DNA of 51,335 bases, taken from Ruegeria atlantica (lineage in GTDB: Bacteria; Pseudomonadota; Alphaproteobacteria; Rhodobacterales; Rhodobacteraceae). Location of the stretch: the NCBI GenBank assembly GCA_013032095.1, contig WQBJ01000025.1:1-51335 (forward strand), in the 5' to 3' direction. A program made the translations under genes and the position numbers. Positions 39,684-48,932 of this stretch are shown piece after piece (the stretch's first letter is position 1; the number at the start of each line of letters is the position of its first letter). The notes under the pieces were generated by a model. That model was not told the DNA's origin and ran no database searches. It saw only the letters and a list, made by a program, of their open reading frames with translations.

Positions 39684-39717
39684 GCCGCAAAGTGCGCGTT
39701 CAGCGTCGCATTGCGGC
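39684..39717 (+). other. Hairpin between the dehydratase gene and dapD
   Basis: GCCGCAA (39684-39690) pairs with TTGCGGC (39711-39717). The stem continues inside as GTGCG/CGCAT with one bulge. It could be the transcript end of the upstream gene or part of the dapD leader; a T-run is absent. Confidence 0.45.
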
Positions 39718-39776
39718 CAGTCCCTCGCTTGCGTATAGGCAACACCAACGTGAACAGATTCTGCAGGGAGCCGCAA

Positions 39777-40604
39777 ATGTCCAACGCGCAACTGGAAGCC
39801 GCCATCGAAGCCGCCTGGGAGGCGCGCGATACCATCACCCCCGCGACCACCGGCGAACAGCGTGAAGCAATCGAAGATACGCTGAACGCGCTGGACAGCG
39901 GCTCGTTGCGTGTTGCGGAAAAATTGGAGAGCGGCGACTGGCACGTGAACCAGTGGGCCAAGAAAGCGGTCCTGCTGGGCTTCCGCATCAAGGACATGGA
40001 GATCCAGACCGGTGGCCCGCAGCAGGGTGGCTGGTGGGACAAGGTGGACAGCAAGTTCGCCGGTTGGGGTGAGAACCAGTGGCAGTCCGCCGGTTTTCGC
40101 GCCGTGCCGAACTGTGTGGTCCGCAAATCGGCGTATATCGCGCCGGGTGTGGTGTTGATGCCGTCTTTTGTGAACCTGGGCGCTTATGTCGACGAAGGCA
40201 CTATGGTCGATACCTGGGCCACCGTGGGGTCCTGTGCGCAAATCGGCAAGAACGTCCACCTGTCGGGCGGTGTTGGTATCGGTGGCGTGCTGGAGCCGAT
40301 GCAGGCCGGTCCGACAATCATCGAAGACAATTGCTTTATCGGCGCCCGTTCCGAGGTTGTCGAAGGCTGTATCGTCCGCGAAGGTTCGGTTCTGGGTATG
40401 GGCGTGTTTATCGGCAAGTCGACCAAGATTGTTGACCGCGAGACAGGTGAGGTCATGTATGGCGAAGTGCCGCCCTATTCGGTTGTTGTTGCCGGTTCGA
40501 TGCCGTCCAAGAACAACGTCAGCCTGTATTGCGCCGTGATCGTGAAGCGGGTTGACGAAAAGACCCGCTCGAAAACCGGGATCAACGAACTGTTGCGCGA
40601 TTAA
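39777..40604 (+). CDS. dapD: Tetrahydrodipicolinate N-succinyltransferase
   Basis: A 275-residue left-handed beta-helix acyltransferase that succinylates tetrahydrodipicolinate in the DAP/lysine pathway. The start ATG at 39777 ([20 protein letters not shown]) follows CAGGGAG. The central hexapeptide-repeat region (about residues 110-225) includes [29 protein letters not shown] and [17 protein letters not shown] long in-frame extension into the preceding gene is not credible. dapE, the desuccinylase of the same route, is 2.1 kb downstream. Confidence 0.97.
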   Translation: MSNAQLEAAIEAAWEARDTITPATTGEQREAIEDTLNALDSGSLRVAEKLESGDWHVNQWAKKAVLLGFRIKDMEIQTGGPQQGGWWDKVDSKFAGWGENQWQSAGFRAVPNCVVRKSAYIAPGVVLMPSFVNLGAYVDEGTMVDTWATVGSCAQIGKNVHLSGGVGIGGVLEPMQAGPTIIEDNCFIGARSEVVEGCIVREGSVLGMGVFIGKSTKIVDRETGEVMYGEVPPYSVVVAGSMPSKNNVSLYCAVIVKRVDEKTRSKTGINELLRD

Positions 40605-40626
40605 TCCCGGCCACAGAATTGAAATA

Positions 40627-40655
40627 GGGCTGTAGCGCTGCTGCAGCCCTTTTTT
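40627..40655 (+). terminator. Rho-independent terminator after dapD
   Basis: GGGCTGTAGC pairs with GCTGCAGCCC (10 bp including one G-U) around a GCT loop, followed by six T's. Confidence 0.92.
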
Positions 40656-40664
40656 GTGGTCCGA

Positions 40665-41000
40665 CTAGCCTTTTACCGGATAACGGTCAGCCTCTTCGAA
40701 CACGTCAATGACCCGCGTACCGGCCCTGATTGTGCCGCCATGTTCAACGCCGGACGGAATCGAATAACTCTCGCCAGGACGGTAGGTTTTGGTTTCTTCG
40801 CCGATGGTCAATTCAACTTCGCCTTCGATCACGGTGCCCCATTGCGCCTTGTGCGAATGCGCGGGCAGTTCGAAATCCTTGAGAAAGGTAAAGAATGCGA
40901 CCAGCCCGGCATCCGACCGTATCACCGCGCTTTGAACCACGTCCTCGGGGAACGGCACGTCGAGGCTTGGAAAATCGGAGATGAAATCAGGATAGGTCAT
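40665..41000 (-). CDS. Cupin-domain protein
   Basis: A 111-residue single-domain cupin. Motif 1 is AHSHKAQWGTVIEGEVEL (His-x-His, later Glu) and motif 2 is PGESYSIPSGVEHGG. The start is ATG at 41000 with a good AAAGGACG RBS; the upstream in-frame extension lacks one. It is probably a small metal-binding isomerase, dioxygenase or sensor. The context gives no clear substrate. Confidence 0.82.
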   Translation of the reverse strand: MTYPDFISDFPSLDVPFPEDVVQSAVIRSDAGLVAFFTFLKDFELPAHSHKAQWGTVIEGEVELTIGEETKTYRPGESYSIPSGVEHGGTIRAGTRVIDVFEEADRYPVKG

Positions 41001-41094
41001 GGAAACGTCCTTTATGGTCTGTGTTCCAGCACTATGGCGGCGAAGACATCGTCCTGCAATTCCCGACCGCTTGACCGGGGGCGGGCACGCAGAT

Positions 41095-41451
41095 ATGGCC
41101 CCTTGCATGGAAAAGCAAAAGAAACCCTCTCGTCAGCAAGTCTATACCCTGCTTGTGCAGATCGGCCGCAAGGATGGCGACGGACTGCCTGAAGGCGCGA
41201 CCGGGGCAGCGCTGATGTGTTTCGCCAGCGGTGTGGACGAGGCCGAAGCCGTGCGCGAAACCGTGGCCATTCTTAAACAGGCCGACACCGCACCCTTGGA
41301 CGTGACCGGTTACGGCACGTTGGCAGAGCGTGAGGCTCAGGGTCATGACATAGATCCGGATGAGCGGGCGCTGATGCAGCGGGCATTGGACGAAAACGCG
41401 GTTATCGTCGCACAGATGACGCCGTTTTTTGGTGATGAGGAACCGGCCTAG
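41095..41451 (+). CDS. Conserved-type hypothetical protein, 118 residues
   Basis: An acidic, Ala-rich protein of unknown function. Two start codons are possible, ATG at 41095 or 41107; neither has a strong RBS. It contains [20 protein letters not shown] and [18 protein letters not shown], consistent with mixed helices, and has no signal peptide or membrane segment. It overlaps the convergent channel-like gene by 3 bp. Codon usage is like its neighbours, so it is probably a genuine gene. Confidence 0.62.
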   Translation: MAPCMEKQKKPSRQQVYTLLVQIGRKDGDGLPEGATGAALMCFASGVDEAEAVRETVAILKQADTAPLDVTGYGTLAEREAQGHDIDPDERALMQRALDENAVIVAQMTPFFGDEEPA

Positions 41452-42506
41452 TTCCGCACCCCGAACCACTTGCGGTAAATCTCGTCATAAGTACCGTCTT
41501 CGCGCAGCGACAGCAGCGCTTGATTGACGTCCTCGACCAGTGGCGACCCGGTCGGGAAGGCTATGCCGTAATTCTCGCGCAGGAAAATACCCCCGGTTAT
41601 CGTGGCAATCCGGCGCCCTTCGTGCGAGGCATAGTAGGACAGGATCGGCGCATCAAAGACCACGGCGACCAGGTCCTTGTTTTCGAACGCCGTCAGCATC
41701 TGATCAAGCCCGGAGTAACCGGTAAATTCAATCTCGCGCCGGTTGAGAAAGTTCGCGGCGGTCGAATCTGAGATCGTGCCCACTTGCTTGCCGTACAAAT
41801 CGTTGACCGAGTTCACACTGCCGCTGATCGCGTCCACCGTCATCACCGAGGTGATGCGGGCTGTAAACACCGATACGATGAACAAAGACGACACAACCAG
41901 TACCACGCCTAGAAGGCGGCCAAACGGGGTGCGCGGCATGCGTTCCTCGAACCCGCCATTCACCACCAGGTTCAGCGCCCACCAGAAGGACGGGAACCAC
42001 GCCTCGTTCAGCTTTCGGTCGAAATAGGGCTGTGAGCGGCGCTCGAACCCCCACATCAGCATGCCACCGCCCAGCAGGATGGCAAAGGCCAAGCCAATTG
42101 CGATGAACAGTTCACGCGACAAAAGTGCCTGCAACAGCGAAGGTCGACGTGCGGCCTCGGACGGGACCATGATTTGCAATCCAGCCTCAAAGATCGGCTG
42201 GCTGAAATCCATTTGCGTCTCACGCGCGGCGGTGATCGAGATATTGGCGATGGCAAGATCAGCGGATCCGTCTTGTACAGCGCCCAGCATATCGCTGAAC
42301 CCCTCGACCCGGTCGACCGAGTAGTCCCAGTTCAGCGATTGGGCCAGAGCTGACAGCAGGTCCACGGAAAACCCGGTTTGTGCACCGTCTTCGACATAGG
42401 AAAACGGAGGGCGGGTCACCGTAGTGACAGTCAATGTCTGCGCCTGGCTTTGCTGTGCAAGAACCGTGAACGTCAGGCAGATTAGTGCGAATAGCGCGCG
42501 TATCAT
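41448..42506 (-). CDS. Ionotropic glutamate receptor-like channel protein
   Basis: A 352-residue protein whose order matches bacterial glutamate-receptor channels. A signal peptide (1-22) is followed by ligand-binding half S1 (23-125, with ISITAARE and Arg95 at the expected carboxylate-binding site). Next come a membrane helix (133-154), a re-entrant pore-like segment (172-195, [18 protein letters not shown]), a second helix (197-222) ending [13 protein letters not shown], and binding half S2 (226-352, with acidic Asp285 in [12 protein letters not shown]). In GluR0-type channels the pore has a potassium filter like TVGYGD; here it reads VVNGGFEE. The start at 42506 is chosen because it gives the signal peptide. 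Ordinary amino-acid binding proteins lack this internal membrane block. The ligand and ion are unknown. Confidence 0.82.
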   Translation of the reverse strand: MIRALFALICLTFTVLAQQSQAQTLTVTTVTRPPFSYVEDGAQTGFSVDLLSALAQSLNWDYSVDRVEGFSDMLGAVQDGSADLAIANISITAARETQMDFSQPIFEAGLQIMVPSEAARRPSLLQALLSRELFIAIGLAFAILLGGGMLMWGFERRSQPYFDRKLNEAWFPSFWWALNLVVNGGFEERMPRTPFGRLLGVVLVVSSLFIVSVFTARITSVMTVDAISGSVNSVNDLYGKQVGTISDSTAANFLNRREIEFTGYSGLDQMLTAFENKDLVAVVFDAPILSYYASHEGRRIATITGGIFLRENYGIAFPTGSPLVEDVNQALLSLREDGTYDEIYRKWFGVRN

Positions 42507-42715
42507 CGTCAATTTACCTGTTTCGCGCGGCTCTAACGCAAATTTGAGCGGCGCGGCAAGGTGGTCGCGGGGTAAAGGCCGGTGTTTTATTGGGGTATTA
42601 AGTCGATGCAAGCGGAAAAAAGCCCGCAAAATCGGGGTGGCAGGGGTTGGCAATCGGCCCAATTCGTTGAATCTGTGCGCGAACCAGCGAGTTAAAGAAC
42701 CAGAGAGGCCCAGCC

Positions 42716-43855
42716 ATGACAGATCCGGTAGAATTGACGGCGGACCTGATCCGTTGCCCATCGGTCACACCCGAGGAAGGTGGTGCGCTGGTCTTGCTGG
42801 AAAAGCTGCTGTCGGATGCGGGGTTTGACTGCACGCGTGTCGACCGTGGCGGTGTCAGCAACCTGTTCGCGCGTTGGGGCCAGAAAGGCCACGCGCGCAG
42901 CTTTGGGTTCAACGGCCACACCGATGTGGTGCCGGTCGGGGATGAGACCGCCTGGACCATGCCGCCTTTTGGCGCCGAAATCCGCGACGGCGTGATGTAC
43001 GGGCGTGGGGCCACCGATATGAAATCCGGAGTAGCAGCCTTTGCGGCGGCGGCTGTGGATTTTGTGCGCGATACACCGCCTGATGGGGCGGTCATTCTGA
43101 CGATTACAGGCGATGAAGAAGGCGACGCCGTGGACGGCACCACCGCGCTTCTGGATTTCATGGCCGAGGCGGATGAGAAGATGTCGGTCTGTCTGGTGGG
43201 CGAGCCGACCTGCCCCAACACGATGGGCGAGATGATGAAAATTGGGCGGCGCGGCTCGATGACCGCGTGGTTCACGGTGATGGGTGTGCAGGGGCATTCG
43301 GCCTATCCGCATCGGGCTAAGAACCCACTGCCCGCCATGGCGCGACTGATGCATCAGTTGGCCAGTCACGAATTGGATCAGGGCACGGACCATTTCGACG
43401 CCTCGACGCTGGCGGTTGTGAATATCGACACTGGCAATACGGCGACCAACGTGATCCCGGCGCAATGCAATGGGGCGGTGAATATCCGGTTCAACGATCT
43501 GCACTCTGGCGCAAGTCTCAGCGAGTGGTTGCAAACCGAGGCCGCATCAGTGGCTGAGGCGTACGACGTCGAAGTTGATGTAAAGATCAAAATCTCGGGC
43601 GAAAGTTTCCTGACCCCGCCCGGCACCCTGTCCGATCTGGTGGCGCATGCGGTCGAGGAGGAAACCGGTGTCCAGCCCGAGATGTCTACCACCGGTGGCA
43701 CCTCGGACGCGCGGTTTGTGAAAAACCATTGCCCGGTGGTGGAGTTTGGTCTGGTTGGTCGCACAATGCATCAGGTTGATGAATGCGTTGAGGTGGCTCA
43801 GATCGACCAACTCAAGGCAATCTATACTCGAATACTGCGGAGTTATTTCGCCTGA
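42716..43855 (+). CDS. dapE: Succinyl-diaminopimelate desuccinylase
   Basis: A 379-residue M20-family zinc hydrolase that removes succinate from N-succinyl-LL-DAP. Metal and catalytic residues are in [45 protein letters not shown] and the C-terminal [12 protein letters not shown]. Its partner dapD lies upstream at 39777. The last gene before it is on the opposite strand, so it has its own promoter. DUF2064 follows after 3 bp. Confidence 0.95.
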   Translation: MTDPVELTADLIRCPSVTPEEGGALVLLEKLLSDAGFDCTRVDRGGVSNLFARWGQKGHARSFGFNGHTDVVPVGDETAWTMPPFGAEIRDGVMYGRGATDMKSGVAAFAAAAVDFVRDTPPDGAVILTITGDEEGDAVDGTTALLDFMAEADEKMSVCLVGEPTCPNTMGEMMKIGRRGSMTAWFTVMGVQGHSAYPHRAKNPLPAMARLMHQLASHELDQGTDHFDASTLAVVNIDTGNTATNVIPAQCNGAVNIRFNDLHSGASLSEWLQTEAASVAEAYDVEVDVKIKISGESFLTPPGTLSDLVAHAVEEETGVQPEMSTTGGTSDARFVKNHCPVVEFGLVGRTMHQVDECVEVAQIDQLKAIYTRILRSYFA

Positions 43856-43858
43856 CTC

Positions 43859-44434
43859 ATGCAGCGCACTCTGGTCATTATGGTGAAAGAGCCGCGCCCG
43901 GGCCGGGTAAAAACACGGCTGGGGCGGGATATCGGCATGGTCGGCGCCGCGTGGTGGTTTCGACATCAGACCCGGTCGCTAATCCGGAGGCTGCGTGATC
44001 CACGCTGGCAGATTGTGCTGGCCGTATCCCCGGACCGGGAAGGGCTGACCAGCAGCATCTGGCCAGCCGACCTGCCGCGCGCGGCGCAAGGGCGTGGAAA
44101 TCTGGGCGACCGTATGGCCCGGATGTTGAAAGGTATGCCGAAGGGTCCCGTCTGCCTGATCGGCGCGGATATACCGGGTATTTCGCGCGGACATATCGCA
44201 CGGGCGTTCAAGGCGCTGGGTTCAGCGCAGATGGTTTTCGGACCCGCGCCGGACGGGGGATATTGGCTGGTTGGTGCTCAGCGCTTCGGTGCTCTGTCAC
44301 CGAGCTTGTTCCGCGATGTTCGCTGGTCGACCGAACATGCGCTGGCGGATACACTGGCCTCGGTTTCGGATACTCGTGTTGAAATGCTGGACCAGTTGCG
44401 CGATATCGACACAGTGGCCGATCTGAAACGCTGA
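43859..44434 (+). CDS. DUF2064 / TIGR04282-type glycosyltransferase-like protein
   Basis: A 191-residue protein with a nucleotide-sugar transferase-like fold: VIMVKEPRPGRVKTRLG at the N-terminus resembles the NTP-transferase loop, then CLIGADIPGISRGH and FGPAPDGGYWLVG. Members are often called arsenosugar or cofactor-C-like nucleotidyltransferases; no specific substrate can be claimed here. It starts 3 bp after dapE and is probably co-transcribed. Confidence 0.78.
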   Translation: MQRTLVIMVKEPRPGRVKTRLGRDIGMVGAAWWFRHQTRSLIRRLRDPRWQIVLAVSPDREGLTSSIWPADLPRAAQGRGNLGDRMARMLKGMPKGPVCLIGADIPGISRGHIARAFKALGSAQMVFGPAPDGGYWLVGAQRFGALSPSLFRDVRWSTEHALADTLASVSDTRVEMLDQLRDIDTVADLKR

Positions 44435-44481
44435 CCGTTTTTAGTCATGACGCGGTCGCATCCCCGTGATACGCCGGAATT

Positions 44482-46740
44482 ATGACTCGCATCCCCACCA
44501 AGCAGGAGGTCCTTGATTGGATCTCGGCGAACCCCACCCTGACCTCGAAACGCGATATCGCCAAGGCCTTTGGCATCAAGGGCGCGGACCGGATTGATCT
44601 GAAACGCATCCTCAAAGAGCTTGAGGCCGAAGGCCATCTGGAAAAGCGCAAGCGCAGCTATCGCGACCCTGACCGTCTGCCGCCGGTGAGCGTGCTGCAG
44701 GTGAAGGCGCCTAACGAGGATGGCGACCTGTTCGCACGCCCTCTGGAATGGCATGGCGAGGGGGTGGAACCGATCGTTCTGATCGTCGCCCGCGCCAGCG
44801 ACCCCGCGTTGGGTGAAGGTGACCGCATTCTGGCACGCCTGACGGTGGTGCATGAGGAAGACCACAATTACGAGGCCCGCCTGATCCGTCGCATCGGGAC
44901 CAACCCGCGCAAGATCGTCGGCATCTTCCGCAAAGGGGCCGAGGGCGGGCGGATCGTGCCCATTGACAAGACCGGTTCCACCGAATGGTTGGTGGCCGAT
45001 GGCGCGGTGTTGGGTGCAAAAGACGGTGAATTGGTCGAGGCCGAACAGGCGGGGCCCAAGAACCGCATGGGGCTGCCCCGTGCGCGGATTGTCGAACGCT
45101 TGGGCGACCCGTCCGCGCCAAAAGCTGTATCTCTTATCGCAATCCATCAGCACGGCATCCCGGACGATTTCCCCGACAAGGTGATTGCCGAGGCCGACAA
45201 GGCTAAACCCGCTGGCCTGAAAGGGCGTGAAGACCTGCGGGATATGCCGCTGTTGACCATAGACCCATCGGATGCGCGCGACCATGACGACGCCTGTTAT
45301 GCGCATGCCGATGATGATCCGAAAAATCCCGGCGGCCATGTGATCTGGGTCGCCATTGCGGACGTTGCCGCCTATGTGCAGCCCGGCACCGCGCTGGACC
45401 GTGAGGCGCGCAAGCGGGGCAATTCCAGCTATTTCCCCGATCGCGTGGTGCCGATGCTGCCGGATCGTCTGTCGGGCGACCTGTGTTCGTTGCACGAAGG
45501 CGTCCCACGTGCCTGTATCGCCGTGCGGATGCAGATTGACGGGGACGGGAACAAGATCGGCCATCGCTTTGTGCGTGGGCTGATGCGCTCTGCTGCCTCG
45601 CTGCATTACGCCGAGGTGCAAGAGGCCATCGACGGCACCCCCAACGACCGCACGGGGCCTTTGCTGGAGCCGGTGCTGAAACCGCTTTATGCCGCTTATG
45701 CCGCGCTGAAAAAGGCGCGTGCGGTGCGGCAGCCGTTGGAGCTGGACCTGCCCGAGCGCAAGATCGTCTTAAGCGAAAAGGGTGAGGTCGAAAGCGTGGC
45801 CTTCCGCGAACGTCTGGACGCCCACAAGCTGATCGAAGAATTCATGATCCTCGCCAACGTGGCCGCCGCCGAGACTCTGATCGCCAAACGCCGCCCGCTG
45901 CTGTTCCGTGTGCATGAAGAACCCGCGCCCGAGAAACTGGAAAGCTTGCGGGAAACCGCGCAAGCCGCTGGCTTGAACCTCGCCAAAGGGCAGGTGTTGC
46001 AAACCCGCCATCTGAACGCGCTGTTGAATGCTGCCGCCGGAACTGAGGACGCGGAGTTGATTAACCTGACGACCCTACGGTCGATGGCGCAGGCCTATTA
46101 TAACCCCGAGAATTTCGGCCATTTCGGGCTGGCGCTGCGGAATTACGCACATTTCACCTCGCCCATCCGCCGCTATGCCGACCTGATCGTGCACCGTGCG
46201 CTGATCTCGGCGCATGGCTGGGGCAAAGATGGTCTGACCGAGGATGAAATCGCGAAGCTCGACGAAACCGCCACCCATATCTCGGACACCGAGCGCCGCT
46301 CGATGATGGCAGAGCGCGACACGACAGACCGCTATCTGGCCGCTTATCTGAGCGAGCGTGTGGGCAATGAGTTCTCCGGTCGGATCAGCGGCATCGCAAG
46401 GTTCGGGGCCTTCGTGAAGATGGACGAAACCGGAGCGGACGGGCTGGTTCCCGTGCGATCCTTGGGGCGTGAGTTCTTCCATTTCGACCGAGAGGCCGGC
46501 ACGCTGATGGGGGCAGACACCGGGCTGATCATCGCCATCGGCCAACGCGTCACCGTGCGTTTGACCGAGGCGACTCCTGTGACCGGCGGTCTGGAACTGG
46601 AGTTGTTATCCATTGACGATCAGGCCCTCCCACGTGGGCGCGGACCGGCGAAGCGGTCGCCCCGACGCAAGGCGGTCAGCACCAAGCGCAAGAAGGACAA
46701 GATCAAGCGCAAGGTCGAACGCAAACGCCGTCAGAGGTGA
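44482..46740 (+). CDS. rnr: Ribonuclease R
   Basis: A 752-residue 3'-5' exoribonuclease. An N-terminal winged-helix region and cold-shock-like domains are followed by the RNB catalytic core, with the metal-binding LLTIDPSDARDHDDACY (about residue 256 on) and SYFPDRVVPMLP. A C-terminal S1 domain (FSGRISGIARFGAFVKMDE) and a Lys/Arg-rich tail typical of RNase R but not RNase II complete it. It degrades structured RNA and supports rRNA quality control. The 3' end overlaps the convergent DUF1801 gene by 10 bp. Confidence 0.96.
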   Translation: MTRIPTKQEVLDWISANPTLTSKRDIAKAFGIKGADRIDLKRILKELEAEGHLEKRKRSYRDPDRLPPVSVLQVKAPNEDGDLFARPLEWHGEGVEPIVLIVARASDPALGEGDRILARLTVVHEEDHNYEARLIRRIGTNPRKIVGIFRKGAEGGRIVPIDKTGSTEWLVADGAVLGAKDGELVEAEQAGPKNRMGLPRARIVERLGDPSAPKAVSLIAIHQHGIPDDFPDKVIAEADKAKPAGLKGREDLRDMPLLTIDPSDARDHDDACYAHADDDPKNPGGHVIWVAIADVAAYVQPGTALDREARKRGNSSYFPDRVVPMLPDRLSGDLCSLHEGVPRACIAVRMQIDGDGNKIGHRFVRGLMRSAASLHYAEVQEAIDGTPNDRTGPLLEPVLKPLYAAYAALKKARAVRQPLELDLPERKIVLSEKGEVESVAFRERLDAHKLIEEFMILANVAAAETLIAKRRPLLFRVHEEPAPEKLESLRETAQAAGLNLAKGQVLQTRHLNALLNAAAGTEDAELINLTTLRSMAQAYYNPENFGHFGLALRNYAHFTSPIRRYADLIVHRALISAHGWGKDGLTEDEIAKLDETATHISDTERRSMMAERDTTDRYLAAYLSERVGNEFSGRISGIARFGAFVKMDETGADGLVPVRSLGREFFHFDREAGTLMGADTGLIIAIGQRVTVRLTEATPVTGGLELELLSIDDQALPRGRGPAKRSPRRKAVSTKRKKDKIKRKVERKRRQR

Positions 46741-47117
46741 TAGGTCAAGGCTCGGGCAATAAGCCAACCGTGGCGCGTTGGGTCGATTTGCGAGGTGTCG
46801 TCGAATAGTACGGCTCGGTTGCCATCCAACCGATCTTCACCGGGAAAGGCTGAAGTGAAATCAGCCATCAACCGGCTTTGGCAATGCACGAACAGAGCAA
46901 AACGAGCAGACTTATGCGTACCCAGTCGGATCGTCGATCCCTTGGGGGCTAGATAAGCTGGTTGTCCCCATCGCAGCGATTCTTCCAAAGGCTGCGCACC
47001 GGGAAGGGACGCGGCTGTCTCAAAGATCAGATCACGCAAGGCCAGCGCACCAGAACGGGTATCGTTTGGCAGTGCGTCATATGCGGCGGCGACTTTGGGA
47101 TTGTCAAAGGGCGTCAT
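46731..47117 (-). CDS. DUF1801-domain protein
   Basis: A 128-residue small protein of the YdhG/DUF1801 type: LRDLIFETAASLPGAQPLEESLRWGQPAY and TIRLGTHKSARFALFVHCQS. No enzymatic role is established for the family. It has no signal peptide and converges on rnr. Confidence 0.8.
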   Translation of the reverse strand: MTPFDNPKVAAAYDALPNDTRSGALALRDLIFETAASLPGAQPLEESLRWGQPAYLAPKGSTIRLGTHKSARFALFVHCQSRLMADFTSAFPGEDRLDGNRAVLFDDTSQIDPTRHGWLIARALTYHL

Positions 47118-47228
47118 CTCAACAGCTTATCCCGTTTGTCCGGGCAGGTCAGGCCTGGAAATTTGAACGCTTTGTGAACCTCGCGTTTTGCGTTATCCTG
47201 AGTGCGAGCAGTAATCAGGAATTTCGGA

Positions 47229-48527
47229 ATGCGTAAGTGCACAAGTGGCGTCATTGCCGCTGCATTATGGGCATCCATTGTGCAGGCGGAATCCCTTAAT
47301 ACAACAGACAGGTCTCAGACCTTTCAGCTGGCCTCGGCCGATATGGCGGTGTCCCTCCGACCGGTCTTGAGGCCTTCAGCCAAGGAGTATCGGGTGTCGA
47401 CCGAAGGAAACGCGAGGTTTCAAGCATGGCTTGGGGCTTTCCGCGAACGTGCGATCCAACAGGGTATTTCCAACGCAACACTGGACCGGGCGCTCATGGG
47501 CCTGACCTACAATAAGAAGATCATTGAACGGGATCGCAACCAGGCGGAGTTCTCGAAACCCATCTGGGAGTATCTGGATTCTGCCGTCTCGGACAGACGG
47601 ATTTCCAATGGCCGTGCGGGGCTGGAACGTCACCGCGCAACCCTGACCCGGATCGAGGCGCAATATGGCGTGGAAAAAGAAGTTGTGACCGCGATCTGGG
47701 GGCTTGAGACCTCGTTCGGGTCTTTCCGGGGCAGTGATCATACTATCCGCTCTTTGGCGACGCTGGCCTTTGATGCGCGACGGGCAAAATTCTTTGAAGA
47801 CCAGTTGATAGCGGCGCTGCAGATTATACAGGCCGGAGATGTCAGCCCCCACAATATGGTCGGCAGTTGGGCCGGGGCGATGGGGCATACGCAGTTCATG
47901 CCGACCTCATACCTGGATCATGCAGTGGATTTTGACGGTGACGGGCGGCGCGATATCTGGTCCGAGGACCCAACGGATGCGCTGGCCTCAGCCGCCTCCT
48001 ATCTGGCGCGGCACGGCTGGACCAAGGGACAACCCTGGGGCGTCGAAGTGCGCCTGCCCGATGGGTTCGACTATTCCGCCGCCAAGCGGGAGTACACGTT
48101 GTTGCCTTCGGACTGGGCCGCACGCGGGGTCGTTGACAGCGACGGTAAGCCGGTCCCGGATCACGGGCCAGCGGCCATCCTGTTGCCCGCCGGAGGGCAG
48201 GGTGTCGCGTTGATGATCTTCGACAATTTCGGCGTCATCGAGAAGTACAACGGGGCTGATGCTTATGTCATCGGCATCGGTCACCTGTCCGACCGTTTGG
48301 CCGGACGTGCTTCGTTTCAGGCCAACTGGCCGCGCGGCGACCGGGTTCTGAGTTTCACCGAGAAAAAGGAACTGCAATCCCGCCTGACCGAAGCGGGATT
48401 TGATACGCAGGGCATCGACGGGCGCACCGGGCCAAACACGACCAATGCGGTGCGGGCCTATCAGTTGGCGCAGGGGTTACTGCCAGACGGGTACGCCACT
48501 TTGAAGCTGTTAGAGAGGTTGCGATGA
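47229..48527 (+). CDS. Lytic murein transglycosylase with peptidoglycan-binding domain
   Basis: A 432-residue MltB-like enzyme that cleaves the glycan strands of peptidoglycan. A signal peptide is followed by the catalytic domain, with the Glu in IWGLETSFGSFRGSD and the MltB block GSWAGAMGHTQFMPTSYLDHAVDFDGDGRRDIW (split by eye). A C-terminal PG_binding_1 domain (SRLTEAGFDTQGIDGRTGPN) follows. There is no lipobox, so it is soluble periplasmic rather than membrane-anchored. I use ATG at 47229, which gives the signal peptide at once. A gene-free stretch follows it. Confidence 0.9.
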   Translation: MRKCTSGVIAAALWASIVQAESLNTTDRSQTFQLASADMAVSLRPVLRPSAKEYRVSTEGNARFQAWLGAFRERAIQQGISNATLDRALMGLTYNKKIIERDRNQAEFSKPIWEYLDSAVSDRRISNGRAGLERHRATLTRIEAQYGVEKEVVTAIWGLETSFGSFRGSDHTIRSLATLAFDARRAKFFEDQLIAALQIIQAGDVSPHNMVGSWAGAMGHTQFMPTSYLDHAVDFDGDGRRDIWSEDPTDALASAASYLARHGWTKGQPWGVEVRLPDGFDYSAAKREYTLLPSDWAARGVVDSDGKPVPDHGPAAILLPAGGQGVALMIFDNFGVIEKYNGADAYVIGIGHLSDRLAGRASFQANWPRGDRVLSFTEKKELQSRLTEAGFDTQGIDGRTGPNTTNAVRAYQLAQGLLPDGYATLKLLERLR

Positions 48528-48932
48528 AGGGAAAGCAAACTCTGCCATTACTTAAATGCAAGATGCAAACACTTCTATGTCCAGTACGAGCAGTGGTTTT
48601 GTAGCCTCCCGACTATCGCCACTCACTTCGATAGGCGGGAGGCAGACCCTCCAGAAAAACGGGTCACGACACCAGCCGAGGTAATGTGAAAGCTGATCCG
48701 CATGCGAATATATGAATCTGACGTACATCAAATCAAGATTTTTTTGTCGCGCGTAAATAGTTGGATTTCCGCGCGATGATTTGCTTCGTCACTTCAGACG
48801 GGTAACTTCTCCAATGCTACGCGGTATTACGGGCGTGTTCCGGGTGCGCAGCTGGTAAATTCAATGTTGAGACTAAACAAAAAAAGGGACGCCTTTTCCA
48901 AGCGTCCCTTAAGTCTCTGTTTTTGGGATTGC
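48528..48932. other. Gene-free region with two hairpins and a terminator
   Basis: About 405 bp without a convincing gene on either strand. It holds a 40-nt hairpin (48604-48643): GCCTCCCG/CGGGAGGC plus CTATCG/CGATAG with one mismatch and a 10-nt loop. A second inverted repeat is TCGCGCG (48747-48753) with CGCGCGA (48770-48776). The minus-strand terminator of the aminotransferase gene (48878-48910) closes it. No tRNA or repeat family is recognised. An unannotated small RNA is possible. Confidence 0.6.
48878..48910 (-). terminator. Terminator of the aminotransferase transcript
   Basis: On the minus strand AAGGGACGC and GCGTCCCTT form a 9-bp stem, followed by a run of T's and TTTG. It lies 22 bp after the aminotransferase stop. 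Confidence 0.92.
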
